Positions 8,546-17,919 are shown, counted from the stretch's first letter. The stretch is DNA of 64,000 bases from Streptomyces lincolnensis (GCF_021173675.1 NZ_JAIHON010000007.1:372001-436000), one strand, 5' to 3'. Notes: generated from the letters alone by a model not told the origin. Numbers and translations: made by a program.

Positions 8546-9841
8546 TTGGCCAGTGTGTTTCAGAAGTGCAAGGCCGATAAGAGGAACCGCGATTATCCCT
8601 GTGGCGGGTCGCGGTGTGGTCATGCGTGGACGGTGCGCTATCGGGAGCCGGGAGGGCGTCGTGGCCGACAGCGGGAGGCGTCGTTCTCCCGGAAGGGGCA
8701 GGCGCGGAGTTTTGCCGTCGCTGTGGAGCAGGAGAAGCTTCTCGGTGTCCGTGCCGGGGTGTTGGGGTCGTCACGGACCTTGGTTGATGTGTATCGCGAG
8801 TACATCGATGGCGGGCCGTACGCGGGGTCCACGCGGTATCAGTACGAGGCGAGCCTGCGTCTGCACGTCGAACCGTACTTCCGGCAGCGCACCATCGGTT
8901 CTCTCAAGCCCAAGGATCTTCGGAGCTGGCTGACGTGGATGGTCGAGGAGCATGGGTATGCGCGCAGCACGGTGGTCAACCGTTACGGGATCCTGCGTGG
9001 GGTGCTCGGGTATGCGGTCGCCAATGGCTATCGGGCCCAGGATCCGTCCCGGGGCTGGAGCACCAGCCGTCACTACAGCCGGCGGGGCAGGCGCAAGGCG
9101 GTGCGGTTGCCCACGCTGGCCGAGATCACGGTCATTGCCGAGTATCTTCCCGCGCCTTACCGGTTGTTGGTGTGGTTGATGGCCGGGTGCGGGTTGCGGA
9201 TCGGTGAGGCGAGCGCGGTGTGCCTGCATCAGTTCGATTTCGTGGCCGGCATGCTGCTCGTGGACCGGCAGATCACGCAGGACGGGGGAGCGCCGAATCC
9301 TGGGCGGCGCGGGCGTCGGGGTGCTGCGGTGAAGGGGCGGGGCCGGGCGCATCGGATCCGGCACCTGAAGTGGCGCGCGCCGGGTGAAGGGCGGCTCGTG
9401 CCGCTGCCGGGCGTGATCGCGGCCAAGGTCCGTGAGCATGTGCGGAGTCATGGCACCTTCCGCGTCGCTGACGACCCGAACCACATGGCCGGGGACTACT
9501 TGTTCGCCAACATTGGGCGGACGAACATCCTGATGTATGCCCTGGTGCATCGGCTCTGGCAGGCTGCCAGGAAGGCCGCGGGTATCACCCGGAGGGTCAC
9601 GCCGCAGTGGCTGCGGCACTTCTTCGCCTCGGTCGGCCTGGCCAAGGGTGTACCCGTGACGGACATGGCCGCCTGGCTGGGCCACAGTGATCCGCGCACG
9701 ACCTACCAGACCTACGCCCACGTCCTGCCCGACGCTCCTGAGCGCCTGCGGTCAGTGATGGACGACGTGCTCACTCTGAAGACCCAGCTCGTCCTCCCGC
9801 TCCAGTTCGAAGCGCCGCACGAGACGCTGACTCCCTGCTGA
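8546..9841 (+). CDS. Tyrosine recombinase / phage-type integrase
   Basis: A 431-residue site-specific recombinase. Residues 8-26 carry a Cys/His cluster (C8, C19, C24, H26) that may bind zinc. Residues 75-165 form a SAM-like core-binding domain. The catalytic domain shows Arg218 (GCGLRIGEA), Arg357-His358 (QWLRHFFAS), His380 (WLGHSD) and Tyr390 (TYQTYAHVL). The usual box-II HxLRH has Gln354 in place of its first His, a known but less common variation. The start is uncertain: TTG 8546 is used, and GTG 8555 is an alternative. No excisionase gene or tRNA attachment site is visible nearby. It most likely moved the accessory island to its left. Confidence 0.85.
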   Translation: MASVFQKCKADKRNRDYPCGGSRCGHAWTVRYREPGGRRGRQREASFSRKGQARSFAVAVEQEKLLGVRAGVLGSSRTLVDVYREYIDGGPYAGSTRYQYEASLRLHVEPYFRQRTIGSLKPKDLRSWLTWMVEEHGYARSTVVNRYGILRGVLGYAVANGYRAQDPSRGWSTSRHYSRRGRRKAVRLPTLAEITVIAEYLPAPYRLLVWLMAGCGLRIGEASAVCLHQFDFVAGMLLVDRQITQDGGAPNPGRRGRRGAAVKGRGRAHRIRHLKWRAPGEGRLVPLPGVIAAKVREHVRSHGTFRVADDPNHMAGDYLFANIGRTNILMYALVHRLWQAARKAAGITRRVTPQWLRHFFASVGLAKGVPVTDMAAWLGHSDPRTTYQTYAHVLPDAPERLRSVMDDVLTLKTQLVLPLQFEAPHETLTPC

Positions 9842-10121
9842 GAGTCGGCCACATGCCACGTGGCGAGACCTTGCTGATCGAGGGCCACCTCGCTCCATCC
9901 GGTGAACAACGGCTGCCGGGACGTAGAGCGGCGACGCGTGGGACATGCCAAAAGAGCAGGCCGACTGTATAGGCGTCCACCGCCGTGCGAACACGGTGCG
10001 TAATCAACGATGGAGGCGGATCGGCGCCTCAGACGGACCGTCCCGCAACGCCTGGTGATGGCCTACCAGCACGGGGAGATCCCGGTGCTGATTCGGTGCT
10101 GACTCGAACGCCCGTTCCTGA
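9842..10121. other. Non-coding segment downstream of integrase
   Basis: About 280 bases with no gene I can support. Several short frames cross it in different registers, none with a ribosome site or family resemblance. It would be the expected place for an attachment site, because the truncated transporter gene begins at its right edge, but without the other junction the core sequence cannot be defined. Confidence 0.4.
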
Positions 10122-10250
10122 CTAAAACCGCAGGTCGTAGCTCTGTTCGAGTGGGTGGTCGTACCACTCGATGGTGGTGCCGATGAGGGACGCGGCGACG
10201 ATGCGCTTGAGGTTGCCCGGGGGTGGGGGAGCGGTTGCTGCGGAGGCCAT
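10122..10250 (-). pseudogene. Truncated MFS (metabolite:H+ symporter) transporter start
   Basis: ATG 10250 begins a peptide whose residues about 10-32 (NLKRIVAASLIGTTIEWYD) match the first transmembrane helix of MHS-family major facilitator proteins, which normally continue as EWYDFFLYG. Here the reading runs into HPLEQS and stops after 42 codons. The native sequence is therefore broken just after the EWYD motif, close to 10155. This fits disruption of a transporter gene by insertion of the integrase-bearing island, whose other end lies outside the window. Confidence 0.6.
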
Positions 10251-10368
10251 GTGCGCCACTTCCTCGTGTGCGGTGGGGACGGGTACGTGGGCACACGGTA
10301 GGAATCCACAAGTCCAGGGCACATGTGGTGGGACTACACAGTTCGAGGGCGGGGTGTGCGTGTTGGCG

Positions 10369-11571
10369 CTATGTCGGTGACACGGCGCGGTCGACGTCGG
10401 CCCGCAGCGCGTTGTAGTCCGCGAAGGCGGCCTCGACGTCGGCGGGGGTCAGGCCGTAGCGGGCCAGGTCGTAGGTGTGGCGCCGGGTGCCCTTGGGGCG
10501 GGCGACGGCCGCGGGGAGCCGGGCCGCGTCCGCCCGGGTCCAGGGGGCGCCGACGGCGTCGTAGAGCTTCGGGGCGCCGGAGGCTGGATCGGAGCCGAGC
10601 CAGGAGTACGGCACGTCCACGAGCTGCTCCGCGGGGATGGTGGCGCGGGCCGCCAGGCCGCGGGTCATGGCGCGGCCCAGCAGGGCGAGCCAGTCGGCGC
10701 CGATGCCGGCCGGGTCGAGGGGGCGGGCGCTGATCGCCATGCCGTGCTCGATCAGGCTGCAGAAGGAGGCCACGGCCGTGACCGGGTCACGGTGGCACCA
10801 CACGATGGTGGCGTCGGGGAACACCGTGCGCAGGGCGTCCAGGTTCTCCAGGTGCATCGGGGACTTCAGCATCCAGCGGCGGCGCGGGCGGCCGTGCTGG
10901 AGGACTTGGTAGACCTGCTTGAGGTACCGGTAGTCGGGGACGAAGTCCTCCCGCGCGCAGTGCCAGTCGCGGTATTCGGGGATGCGGGCCTGGGAGAACG
11001 GCATCAGGGCGTGCGGGAGCGCGAACGTACACTCCTCCGGGCCCTCGGCCGCCATGGCGTGGATGTCACGGAAGCGTGGCGCGAAGAGGTCGGCGCCCTG
11101 GACCATGCGGCGCCCGGCCGTGATCGCCTTCCGTCGCTGCCGGGGCGGCAACTCGAGGTCGGGCGCCAGCAGTTCCCACAGCAGCGGGGAGCGGTGCTCG
11201 TCCGACAGCGCGAGCACGGCGTGGGTGACGGTGGTCGCGGTGCGCGGCAGGCCCACGACGAACACCGGCCTCTCGATCGGCTCCCGCTCGATCTCCGGAT
11301 GCTCGGCGATCAGCCGCCGGACCCGGGCCCGGTTGGTGAGATGCCGGCGCACATGCGCCTGCGCCGACTGCCAGCCGACCGGGGTGAGCCGCTCGGCCTT
11401 CGCCCACCAGCCCAGCAGCGACCGGAAGTCCTCGACGAACTGCCGGTCCCCGGCCGCCTCCCCGGCCTTCGCGGCGATCCTGTCGAAGACCCGGCCGGAG
11501 TCGTGCCGGGAGCGGAAGGCCGGGCGCACCAGCAGGTCGGCGAGGGCGAGGGCGAGCGCAGACGAGGACAC
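10369..11571 (-). CDS. PAPS-dependent sulfotransferase family protein
   Basis: A 400-residue protein. VVGLPRTATT (105-114) is the 5'-phosphosulfate loop for the PAPS donor, MLKSPMHLENL supplies the conserved Lys-Ser region, and WCHRDPVTAVAS carries the Arg and Ser of the 3'-phosphate site. Length and motifs fit the large bacterial Sulfotransfer_3-like proteins of actinomycetes. It would transfer sulfate from PAPS to a hydroxyl or amine of an unknown small molecule. It stands alone; the neighbours give no substrate hint. GTG 11571 is the first start that keeps the N-terminal helix. Confidence 0.8.
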   Translation of the reverse strand: MSSSALALALADLLVRPAFRSRHDSGRVFDRIAAKAGEAAGDRQFVEDFRSLLGWWAKAERLTPVGWQSAQAHVRRHLTNRARVRRLIAEHPEIEREPIERPVFVVGLPRTATTVTHAVLALSDEHRSPLLWELLAPDLELPPRQRRKAITAGRRMVQGADLFAPRFRDIHAMAAEGPEECTFALPHALMPFSQARIPEYRDWHCAREDFVPDYRYLKQVYQVLQHGRPRRRWMLKSPMHLENLDALRTVFPDATIVWCHRDPVTAVASFCSLIEHGMAISARPLDPAGIGADWLALLGRAMTRGLAARATIPAEQLVDVPYSWLGSDPASGAPKLYDAVGAPWTRADAARLPAAVARPKGTRRHTYDLARYGLTPADVEAAFADYNALRADVDRAVSPT

Positions 11572-11761
11572 ACGGCGAACCTATCCCGTCGAACGGGCCT
11601 GCGGTGATCGGAAGTTGGCCGATCACGCGGAGAGGGTGGCCGGAAGACCTCGGCTGTCCGGCCGTCCTGGGCGACGCGGTCATGGACCATCGCGGGGCGC
11701 CGCCACAGGACCGACCGCAGGCCCCGCGTCAGGTCCTTTCGGCAGCGCGGCGCGTGCCGCG

Positions 11762-13387
11762 TCAGTGGCCTCGCAGGGTGTCGAGTGCCGTGAGGGCGAC
11801 GTGCAGTTCGGTGCGCTGCGCGCCGGACTCCAGGTCGCGGTCCAGGAGGCGCTCGACGACGCGCAGACGTTGGTACATGGTTTCGCGGGAGAGGCCGCCC
11901 CGGCGTGCGGCGGTGGTCTTGTTGCCGGCCGCGTCGAGGTAGTGGCGCAGGGTCGTCAGCAGGTCGGTGCCGTGCTGGGTGTCGTGATCGATGAGTCGCC
12001 CGAGCTGTTGTTCGGCGTACTCCTGGATCCGGGTGTCCTCGCGCAGGGCGTAGAGCAGGCGGGGCAGGCCGATGTCGGACAGTTCGTGGAAGGAGCGGTC
12101 CGCGGGGCGGGGCTGGCCGGGCGGGGTGGCCTCGGCGACGCGGGCCGCCTCGCGGAACGAACGGGCGGTGTCGGCGAGATCCGTGACCTCGCAACCGACC
12201 GTCACCACCGCCCGCGGGTCCAGGCCCAGCGCGAGGCCGCACAGCCGCTCGACGACGGGACGCCAGGGCTGGGAGGGGCGCAGGGCCAGCAGGACGCCCA
12301 GGCGGCCGGGGGCCAGCTCGCCGACGAGGGCCGACACGCCTGCCGTGCGGAGTTCCTGGAACAGGCGGACCTCGGGCTCGGTTCCCTCTCCCGCCGTGCG
12401 CAGTTCGACCAGGGCCGCGACGAACCGGTCTCGGTCGGCGGGCAGGCCCAGCGCGGTGCAGCGGGCGCGCGCGTCCTCGGCGGAGCGGTGGCGCTGTTCG
12501 ACCAGGTCGCGCAGGGCGCTCCGGTGGGCCGTGCGTTCCCAGGGGGTGGGATGGATGAGGCGGGCGACGGTCAGGGCCATCGCGGTCCTCTCCAGCACGG
12601 TGACGTCCTCCGGCCCCGGGGCGGGATCGTCGGCGCGGGCCGGGAGCATGACCACACGGCCCCAGCGCTCGCCCTGGTATTCCACGGGTGCGGTGAGCCA
12701 CTCCGCCGGGCCGCGTGCGGTCGTGCGGCCGTTGGCGCCGGTGGCCCGGGAGCGCTCCTCCCAGTCGGTGAGCGCCTCCTCCACCGTGCTCCCGGAGGGT
12801 TCGCAGATGAGGGCCTGGTGCACCAGGTTCTCCAGGACCACCGTGCGCCCGCACATCTCCGCCGCCGCGCGCACCACGTCCTCGGGGCCGGCACCGCGCA
12901 GGGTCAGGGCGGTGAACGCCTCGTGGACGCGCTGGGTGCGCCGCATCGCCTCCGCCTGGTTGCCGAGCAGGAGGGCGTGCACGACCTGGGTGACCTCCAG
13001 GAAGTTGACGTCCTTGGCGAGGGTGACGAGGGGCAGCCCGCGCAGGCGGCAGGCGTCCACGAGGGTGTCCGGCGGGCGGTGGTAGCGGCGGACGAGTTCG
13101 ATGACCAGCGCCGCGGCCCCGACGTCGGCGAGTTCGTCGACGTACCGGCGCACGCCGGCCCCGTCCTGCGGGAGCGGCATTCCGGTGGTCAGGACGAGTT
13201 CGCCGCCCTTGAGGAAGGAGGCGGGGTCGGTCAGTTCGGTGATGTGGACCCACCGGACCGGCCGGTCCAGCTGGGGCACGCCGGTGACGACCTGGGGCTG
13301 TCCTTTGGCCAGGACGGGCAGTGCCAGGACGTCGGCGACGCTGAGTGCGCGGGTGGGCGCATGGCAGGGCGGACGGTCGTCGTTCAC
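11762..13387 (-). CDS. PucR-family transcriptional regulator
   Basis: A 541-residue regulator. Residues about 12-130 are a PucR N-terminal sensor domain (SVADVLALPVLAKGQPQVV...ELVLTTGM). The middle is a degenerate GGDEF-like region. The last 60 residues are the PucR C-terminal helix-turn-helix (LLTTLRHYLDAAGNKTTAARRGGLSRETMYQRL). GTG 13387 is preceded by GGAGA four bases away. It is divergent from the GABA operon starting at 13724, and PucR proteins often control nitrogen-compound catabolism. It is probably the local activator or repressor of gabT and the two genes after it, acting in the repeat-bearing gap between them. Confidence 0.85.
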   Translation of the reverse strand: MNDDRPPCHAPTRALSVADVLALPVLAKGQPQVVTGVPQLDRPVRWVHITELTDPASFLKGGELVLTTGMPLPQDGAGVRRYVDELADVGAAALVIELVRRYHRPPDTLVDACRLRGLPLVTLAKDVNFLEVTQVVHALLLGNQAEAMRRTQRVHEAFTALTLRGAGPEDVVRAAAEMCGRTVVLENLVHQALICEPSGSTVEEALTDWEERSRATGANGRTTARGPAEWLTAPVEYQGERWGRVVMLPARADDPAPGPEDVTVLERTAMALTVARLIHPTPWERTAHRSALRDLVEQRHRSAEDARARCTALGLPADRDRFVAALVELRTAGEGTEPEVRLFQELRTAGVSALVGELAPGRLGVLLALRPSQPWRPVVERLCGLALGLDPRAVVTVGCEVTDLADTARSFREAARVAEATPPGQPRPADRSFHELSDIGLPRLLYALREDTRIQEYAEQQLGRLIDHDTQHGTDLLTTLRHYLDAAGNKTTAARRGGLSRETMYQRLRVVERLLDRDLESGAQRTELHVALTALDTLRGH

Positions 13388-13723
13388 AGTGTCTCCATGG
13401 GATCCCCTGATCGGGCACGGCACCTGCCCGGGAGTGCCCGGCCACTGTGACAAGCGTCGCTGACCTGCGCAAGAGCGGTCCCGGAGCGGTCGGCGCCCGC
13501 CGGGGCCCTCGATCGGGCTGACACATCGTCCGGATGTCGTGGCCCGGCTGGACAGATCGCACCTTGGCGCAGCACCGGTCCGCGGAGATGCTCGGTAGAC
13601 CGCAACTGACCACCGCAGCAGGCCACCGCAGCAGGCCACCGCGGCAGGCCACCGCGGCAGGCCACCGCGGCAGACCACCGCGGCAGACCACCGCGCAGAC
13701 CGCACCGAGGCCGGGAGACGAAC
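13388..13723. other. Divergent regulatory gap between pucR and gabT
   Basis: A 336-base non-coding gap that must hold the promoters of both divergent genes. Its right part is occupied by a 13-bp tandem repeat (13608-13697). No clear -35/-10 pair is visible on either strand. The ribosome site GGGAGA of gabT lies at its right end. Confidence 0.6.
13608..13697. repeat. 13-bp tandem repeat, about seven copies
   Basis: Six 13-base units of GGCCACCGCGGCA with small changes (the first two carry GCAGCA, the first and sixth begin GACC) followed by one 12-base unit. The array ends 26 bases before the gabT start codon. Each unit contains CCGCGG or a near relative. It could be a set of regulator binding sites or simple slippage expansion. 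Confidence 0.85.
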
Positions 13724-14992
13724 ATGACCGCACTGTCGCCGCACCTTCGCCAGGCCACCCCCGTGGTCGCGGCCCGGGGCGAGGGCGTCCACCTCTTCGA
13801 CCAGGACGGCCGCCGCTACCTCGACTTCACCGCCGGCATCGGTGTCACCAGCACGGGCCACTGCCACCCCAAGGTCGTGGCCGCGGCGCAGGAGCAGGTG
13901 GGCACGCTGATCCACGGCCAGTACACGACCGTGATGCACCAGCCGCTGCGACGGCTGGTCGAGAAGCTGGGCGAGGTGCTGCCGGCCGGCCTGGACAGCC
14001 TGTTCTTCACCAACTCCGGCAGCGAGGCGGTCGAGGCGGCACTGCGGCTGGCCCGCCAGGCCACCGGCCGTCCGAACGTCATCGTGTGTCACGGCGGCTT
14101 CCACGGCCGTACGGTCGCCGCCGCCGCCATGACCACCTCCGGCACCCGCTTCCGCTCCGGGTTCTCGCCGCTGATGAGCGGAGTCGTCGTCACCCCGTTC
14201 CCCTCGGCCTACCGGTACGGCTGGGACGAGGAGACCGCCACCCGCTTCGCCCTGCAGGAACTCGACTACACGCTCCAGACGATCTCCTCGCCCGCCGACA
14301 CGGCCGCGATCATCGTCGAGCCGGTGCTCGGAGAAGGCGGCTACGTGCCCGCCACCCGGGCCTTCCTGGAAGGGCTGCGGGAGCGGGCGGACCGGCACGG
14401 GTTCCTCCTGATCCTGGACGAGGTGCAGACGGGCGTCGGCCGCACCGGCCGCTTCTGGGGTCACGACCACTTCGGTGTCACGCCCGACATCCTCGTCACC
14501 GCCAAGGGCCTGGCCAGCGGCTTCCCCCTCTCCGGCATCGCCGCCCCCGAGGAGCTGATGGCCAAGGCGTGGCCGGGCTCGCAGGGCGGCACGTACGGCG
14601 CCAACGCCGTCGCCTGCGCCGCGGCCTGCGCCACCCTCGACGTCGTACGCGAGGAGGGGCTCGTGGAGAACGCCGAGGCGATGGGCAAGCGGCTGCGCCA
14701 GGGACTGGAGGCGGTGGCCGACCGGACGCCCGGCATCGGCGACGTGCGCGGCCTCGGGCTGATGCTGGCCACCGAGTTCGTCACCGAGGACGGCGGCCCC
14801 GACCCCGAGACCGCGGCCCGCGTGCAGCGCGCCGCCGTCGACGAGGGCCTGCTCCTGCTGCTGTGCGGCGCCTGGAACCAGGTCGTCCGCATGATCCCGG
14901 CCCTCGTGATCGACGAGACGGCCGTGGACGAGGGCCTCCAGGCGTGGGCGACCGCGGTCGAGGCCGGCACCGCGGGAGCGGCGCGGCGATGA
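13724..14992 (+). CDS. gabT: 4-aminobutyrate aminotransferase (class III)
   Basis: A 422-residue PLP enzyme that moves the amino group of GABA to 2-oxoglutarate, giving succinate semialdehyde and glutamate. The PLP-binding Lys261 sits in TAKGLASGFP, Asp232 in LILDEVQTGVGRTG, and the phosphate loop NSGSEAVEAAL spans 97-107. GGGAGA lies five bases before the ATG. The stop overlaps the next start as ATGA. With the semialdehyde dehydrogenase two genes on, the GABA assignment is stronger than for a lone class-III enzyme, though related omega-amino acids remain possible substrates. Confidence 0.82.
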   Translation: MTALSPHLRQATPVVAARGEGVHLFDQDGRRYLDFTAGIGVTSTGHCHPKVVAAAQEQVGTLIHGQYTTVMHQPLRRLVEKLGEVLPAGLDSLFFTNSGSEAVEAALRLARQATGRPNVIVCHGGFHGRTVAAAAMTTSGTRFRSGFSPLMSGVVVTPFPSAYRYGWDEETATRFALQELDYTLQTISSPADTAAIIVEPVLGEGGYVPATRAFLEGLRERADRHGFLLILDEVQTGVGRTGRFWGHDHFGVTPDILVTAKGLASGFPLSGIAAPEELMAKAWPGSQGGTYGANAVACAAACATLDVVREEGLVENAEAMGKRLRQGLEAVADRTPGIGDVRGLGLMLATEFVTEDGGPDPETAARVQRAAVDEGLLLLLCGAWNQVVRMIPALVIDETAVDEGLQAWATAVEAGTAGAARR

Positions 14993-17919
14993 CCGACGCC
15001 ACCACGGCCCTGGAGCCGCTGGTCGCGCGGCTCGCCGAGACCGCTCCTGGCCTGCGGGTGGAGACCGGCCCCGGCTCCACGGGTCTCTACGCCTACGACG
15101 CCTCCAACTACCGGGTCCCGCCGAGGGCCGTGGTCTTCCCCCGCGGCGCCGACGACGTCGTCGCGGTGCTGCGGGCCTGCCGCGAGGCACAGGTTCCGGT
15201 CACCGCGCGCGGTGGCGGCACGAGCATGGCGGGCAACGCCGTGGGACCCGGCGTCGTCCTGGACTTCTCCCGGTACATGAACCGGATCCTCGCCCTCGAC
15301 CCGGTGGCCCGCACCGCACGGGTCGAGGCCGGCGTGGTCCTGGACGCGCTGGGGTCCGCGACCGCCCCGCACGGGCTCATCTTCGGACCCGACCCCTCCT
15401 CGCACAGCCGCTGCACCCTCGGCGGCATGATCGGCAACGACGCGTGCGGCAACCGGTCCGTGCGGCACGGGCGCACCGGCGGGCACATCGAGGCGCTGGA
15501 GATCGTGACGGCCGACGGCGTGCGGGCCGTCGCCGACCGTACGGGGCTGCACCCGGTGGACGCCGCCGACGCGGAGCGCGTCGCCCGTCTCGAAGCGGAC
15601 GTGCGGGCTCTGGTCGGCGACAACCTGGCGCCGATCCGCACCGAACTGGGCCGCGTGCCGCGCCAGGTCTCCGGCTACCAGCTCCAGCACCTGCTGCCCG
15701 AGCACGGCTTCGACATGGCCCGCGCTCTGGTGGGCACCGAGGGCACCTGCGCGGTCGTCACCGCGGCGACGGTCCGCCTGGTGGCGACCGCACAGGCGTC
15801 CACCCTCCTCGCCCTCGGCTACGACGACGTGGTCGACGCCGCCGAGGACGTCCCCGAGATCCTGCGGTGGAACCCCACCGCCGTGGAGGGCATGGACGAG
15901 GCGATCGTCGCCACCATGCGGGCCCGGCGCGGTCCCGACTCCGTCACCGGCCTCCCCGAGGGGCGGGCCTGGCTGTACGTCGAGCTCGACGGCGACGACC
16001 AGGCGGCCGTCGACGCCCGCGCCGCCGCACTGCTGGACGTCCTGGAGGCCCGCGGTCGGCTGACCGGCGGGCGGGTCGTAGCCGGCCCGGCCGAGCGGCG
16101 TTCGCTGTGGCGGGTGCGGGAGGACGGCGCGGGACTCGCCGCCCGGCTGGTCGACGGCGGGGAGTCCTGGCCCGGCTGGGAGGACGCGGCCGTCGCGCCC
16201 GAGAACCTGGCCGCCTACCTGCGCGACTTCCGCAAGCTGCTCGCCTCGCACGGACTGACCGGCGTGCTGTACGGCCACTTCGGCGCGGGCTGCGTCCACG
16301 TGCGCATCGACTTCGACCTGGCCACGGACGCGGGGCGGGCCGCGACCCGCCGGTTCCTCGGGGAGGCCGCCGCCCTGGTGGTCGAGCACGGCGGAAGCCT
16401 GTCCGGCGAACACGGTGACGGGCGGGCCCGGGGCGAGCTCCTGGAGGTCATGTACAGCCACCGGATGATCCGCACCTTCGCCGCCTTCAAGCAGATCCTC
16501 GACCCCGAGGGGCTGCTCAACCCCGGCGTCATCGTGGACCCGGCCCGCCTCGACGCCGACCTGGCGCTGCACACACCCTCCGAGGTGCTGCCCGTCGAGA
16601 CGCTGTTCTCCTTCCCGCACGACGAGGACGGCTTCGCGGGAGCGGTGCGCCGCTGCGTCGGGGTCGGCCGCTGCCGCAGTGACTCCGGCGGCGTGATGTG
16701 TCCCAGCTACCGGGCCACCGGGGAGGAGAACGCCTCCACCCGGGGCCGGGCCCGCCTGCTCCAGGAGCTGGTGCGGGGCGGCACCGTCCAGGACGGCTGG
16801 CGCTCCGAGGAGGTCCGGGACGCCCTCGACCTGTGCCTGTCCTGCAAGGCCTGCTCCAGCGACTGTCCGGTCGGCGTCGACATGGCCACGTACAAGGCGG
16901 AGTTCCTGCACCAGCACTACAAGGGCCGCGTCAGGCCCCGCTCCCACTACTCCCTGGGCTGGCTGCCCCTGACGTCCAGGATCGTCGGCCACCTGGCCCG
17001 GCCGGTGAACGCGCTGCTGCGCGGCCCCCTCGGGAAGCTGCTCGCGCGACTGGGCGGCGTGACGACCGAGCGCCGGATCCCCGCCTTCGCCTCCCGGCGG
17101 GCGCTGCGCCGGGCCCTGCGCACGGCACGGACCGGCGAACCGGCGCGGGCGCTGCTGTTCGTGGACAGCTTCACCCGGGCCTTCCGCCCCGAGGTGGCCG
17201 GAGCGGCGGGCCGCGTCCTCGCCGACGCCGGCATTCCCTGCACGGCGGAGGACGGCCTGTGCTGCGGCCTGACCTGGGTGAGCACCGGACAGCTGTCCCT
17301 CGCACGCCGCGTCATGGCCCGCACGGTCGCCCGCCTGGACAACGGCGACACCGGCGACGACCGGCCCATCGTCGTGGCCGAACCGAGCTGCGCCGCCGCC
17401 CTCAAGCGTGATGTGCCCGAACTCCTCGGCACCGACGCCGCCCGGCGCGTCGCGGCCCGCGTCCACACCCTCACCGGCGCCCTGACCGACCTCGCCGCAC
17501 CCGGCTGGCGCCCGCCCGCGCTGCCGGACGGCATCGTCCTGCAGACCCACTGCCACGAGTACGCGACCTTCACGAGCCGCCACCCCCGGGACCTGCTCAC
17601 CCGCCTCGGCGTCCGCACGGTCGACGAGGCCGAGGGCTGCTGCGGACTCGCCGGCAACTTCGGTTTCGAGGAACAGCACTACGCCACCTCGATGGCGGTC
17701 GCCGACCTGGCCCTGAAGCCCCGCCTCGACGGCATCGCCCAGGACACCCCGACCGTCGTCGTGGCCGACGGCTTCAGCTGCGCCACCCAGATCGACCACC
17801 TCGCCGGTGACCGGGGCGTCCGGGCCCTGCACCTCGCGGAACTGCTCGACCCCGCCGCCGACCACTCCGATCGCCCCGACCGCTCCGATCGCCCCGATCA
17901 ACCAGGAGAGACGTCATGA
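14989..17919 (+). CDS. FAD-linked oxidase / 4Fe-4S / CCG-domain fusion oxidoreductase
   Basis: A 976-residue fusion. Residues about 45-230 form a PCMH-type FAD domain (ARGGGTSMAGNA, 73-84), and about 260-530 the FAD-oxidase C-terminal domain with SGEHGDGRARG. Two iron-sulfur motifs follow: GVGRCRSDSGGVMCPSY near 555-571 and CLSCKACSSDCP with Cys616, 619, 622 and 626. The C-terminus has two cysteine-rich CCG modules (CCGLTW near 757, CCGLAGNFG near 883). This is the architecture of D-2-hydroxyacid dehydrogenases such as D-lactate or D-2-hydroxyglutarate dehydrogenase (YdiJ-like), which pass electrons to the respiratory chain. Coupled by ATGA overlaps to gabT and gabD, it may oxidise a hydroxy acid made from 2-oxoglutarate or succinate semialdehyde. 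The exact substrate is inference. Confidence 0.78.
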   Translation: MTDATTALEPLVARLAETAPGLRVETGPGSTGLYAYDASNYRVPPRAVVFPRGADDVVAVLRACREAQVPVTARGGGTSMAGNAVGPGVVLDFSRYMNRILALDPVARTARVEAGVVLDALGSATAPHGLIFGPDPSSHSRCTLGGMIGNDACGNRSVRHGRTGGHIEALEIVTADGVRAVADRTGLHPVDAADAERVARLEADVRALVGDNLAPIRTELGRVPRQVSGYQLQHLLPEHGFDMARALVGTEGTCAVVTAATVRLVATAQASTLLALGYDDVVDAAEDVPEILRWNPTAVEGMDEAIVATMRARRGPDSVTGLPEGRAWLYVELDGDDQAAVDARAAALLDVLEARGRLTGGRVVAGPAERRSLWRVREDGAGLAARLVDGGESWPGWEDAAVAPENLAAYLRDFRKLLASHGLTGVLYGHFGAGCVHVRIDFDLATDAGRAATRRFLGEAAALVVEHGGSLSGEHGDGRARGELLEVMYSHRMIRTFAAFKQILDPEGLLNPGVIVDPARLDADLALHTPSEVLPVETLFSFPHDEDGFAGAVRRCVGVGRCRSDSGGVMCPSYRATGEENASTRGRARLLQELVRGGTVQDGWRSEEVRDALDLCLSCKACSSDCPVGVDMATYKAEFLHQHYKGRVRPRSHYSLGWLPLTSRIVGHLARPVNALLRGPLGKLLARLGGVTTERRIPAFASRRALRRALRTARTGEPARALLFVDSFTRAFRPEVAGAAGRVLADAGIPCTAEDGLCCGLTWVSTGQLSLARRVMARTVARLDNGDTGDDRPIVVAEPSCAAALKRDVPELLGTDAARRVAARVHTLTGALTDLAAPGWRPPALPDGIVLQTHCHEYATFTSRHPRDLLTRLGVRTVDEAEGCCGLAGNFGFEEQHYATSMAVADLALKPRLDGIAQDTPTVVVADGFSCATQIDHLAGDRGVRALHLAELLDPAADHSDRPDRSDRPDQPGETS

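Noticed and set aside
9752..10007. Small minus-strand genes downstream of the integrase
   Set aside because: Three overlapping frames in different registers, none with a ribosome site or family resemblance.
8546..10250. tRNA gene serving as integration site
   Set aside because: No cloverleaf-like sequence with CCA-end context was found near the integrase; the broken transporter is a better candidate target.
13608..13697. CRISPR array
   Set aside because: Units are contiguous 13-mers without spacers and there are no cas genes.
11310..15190. Very long minus-strand open frames across the pucR-gabT region and gabT itself
   Set aside because: They are read-through of GC-rich third positions; only the PucR part has a recognisable family, and the rest is antisense to gabT with Arg/Pro/Gly-rich sequence.
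14461..17901. Long minus-strand frame opposite the FAD/Fe-S oxidoreductase
   Set aside because: Antisense shadow; the plus strand carries all flavin and Fe-S motifs.
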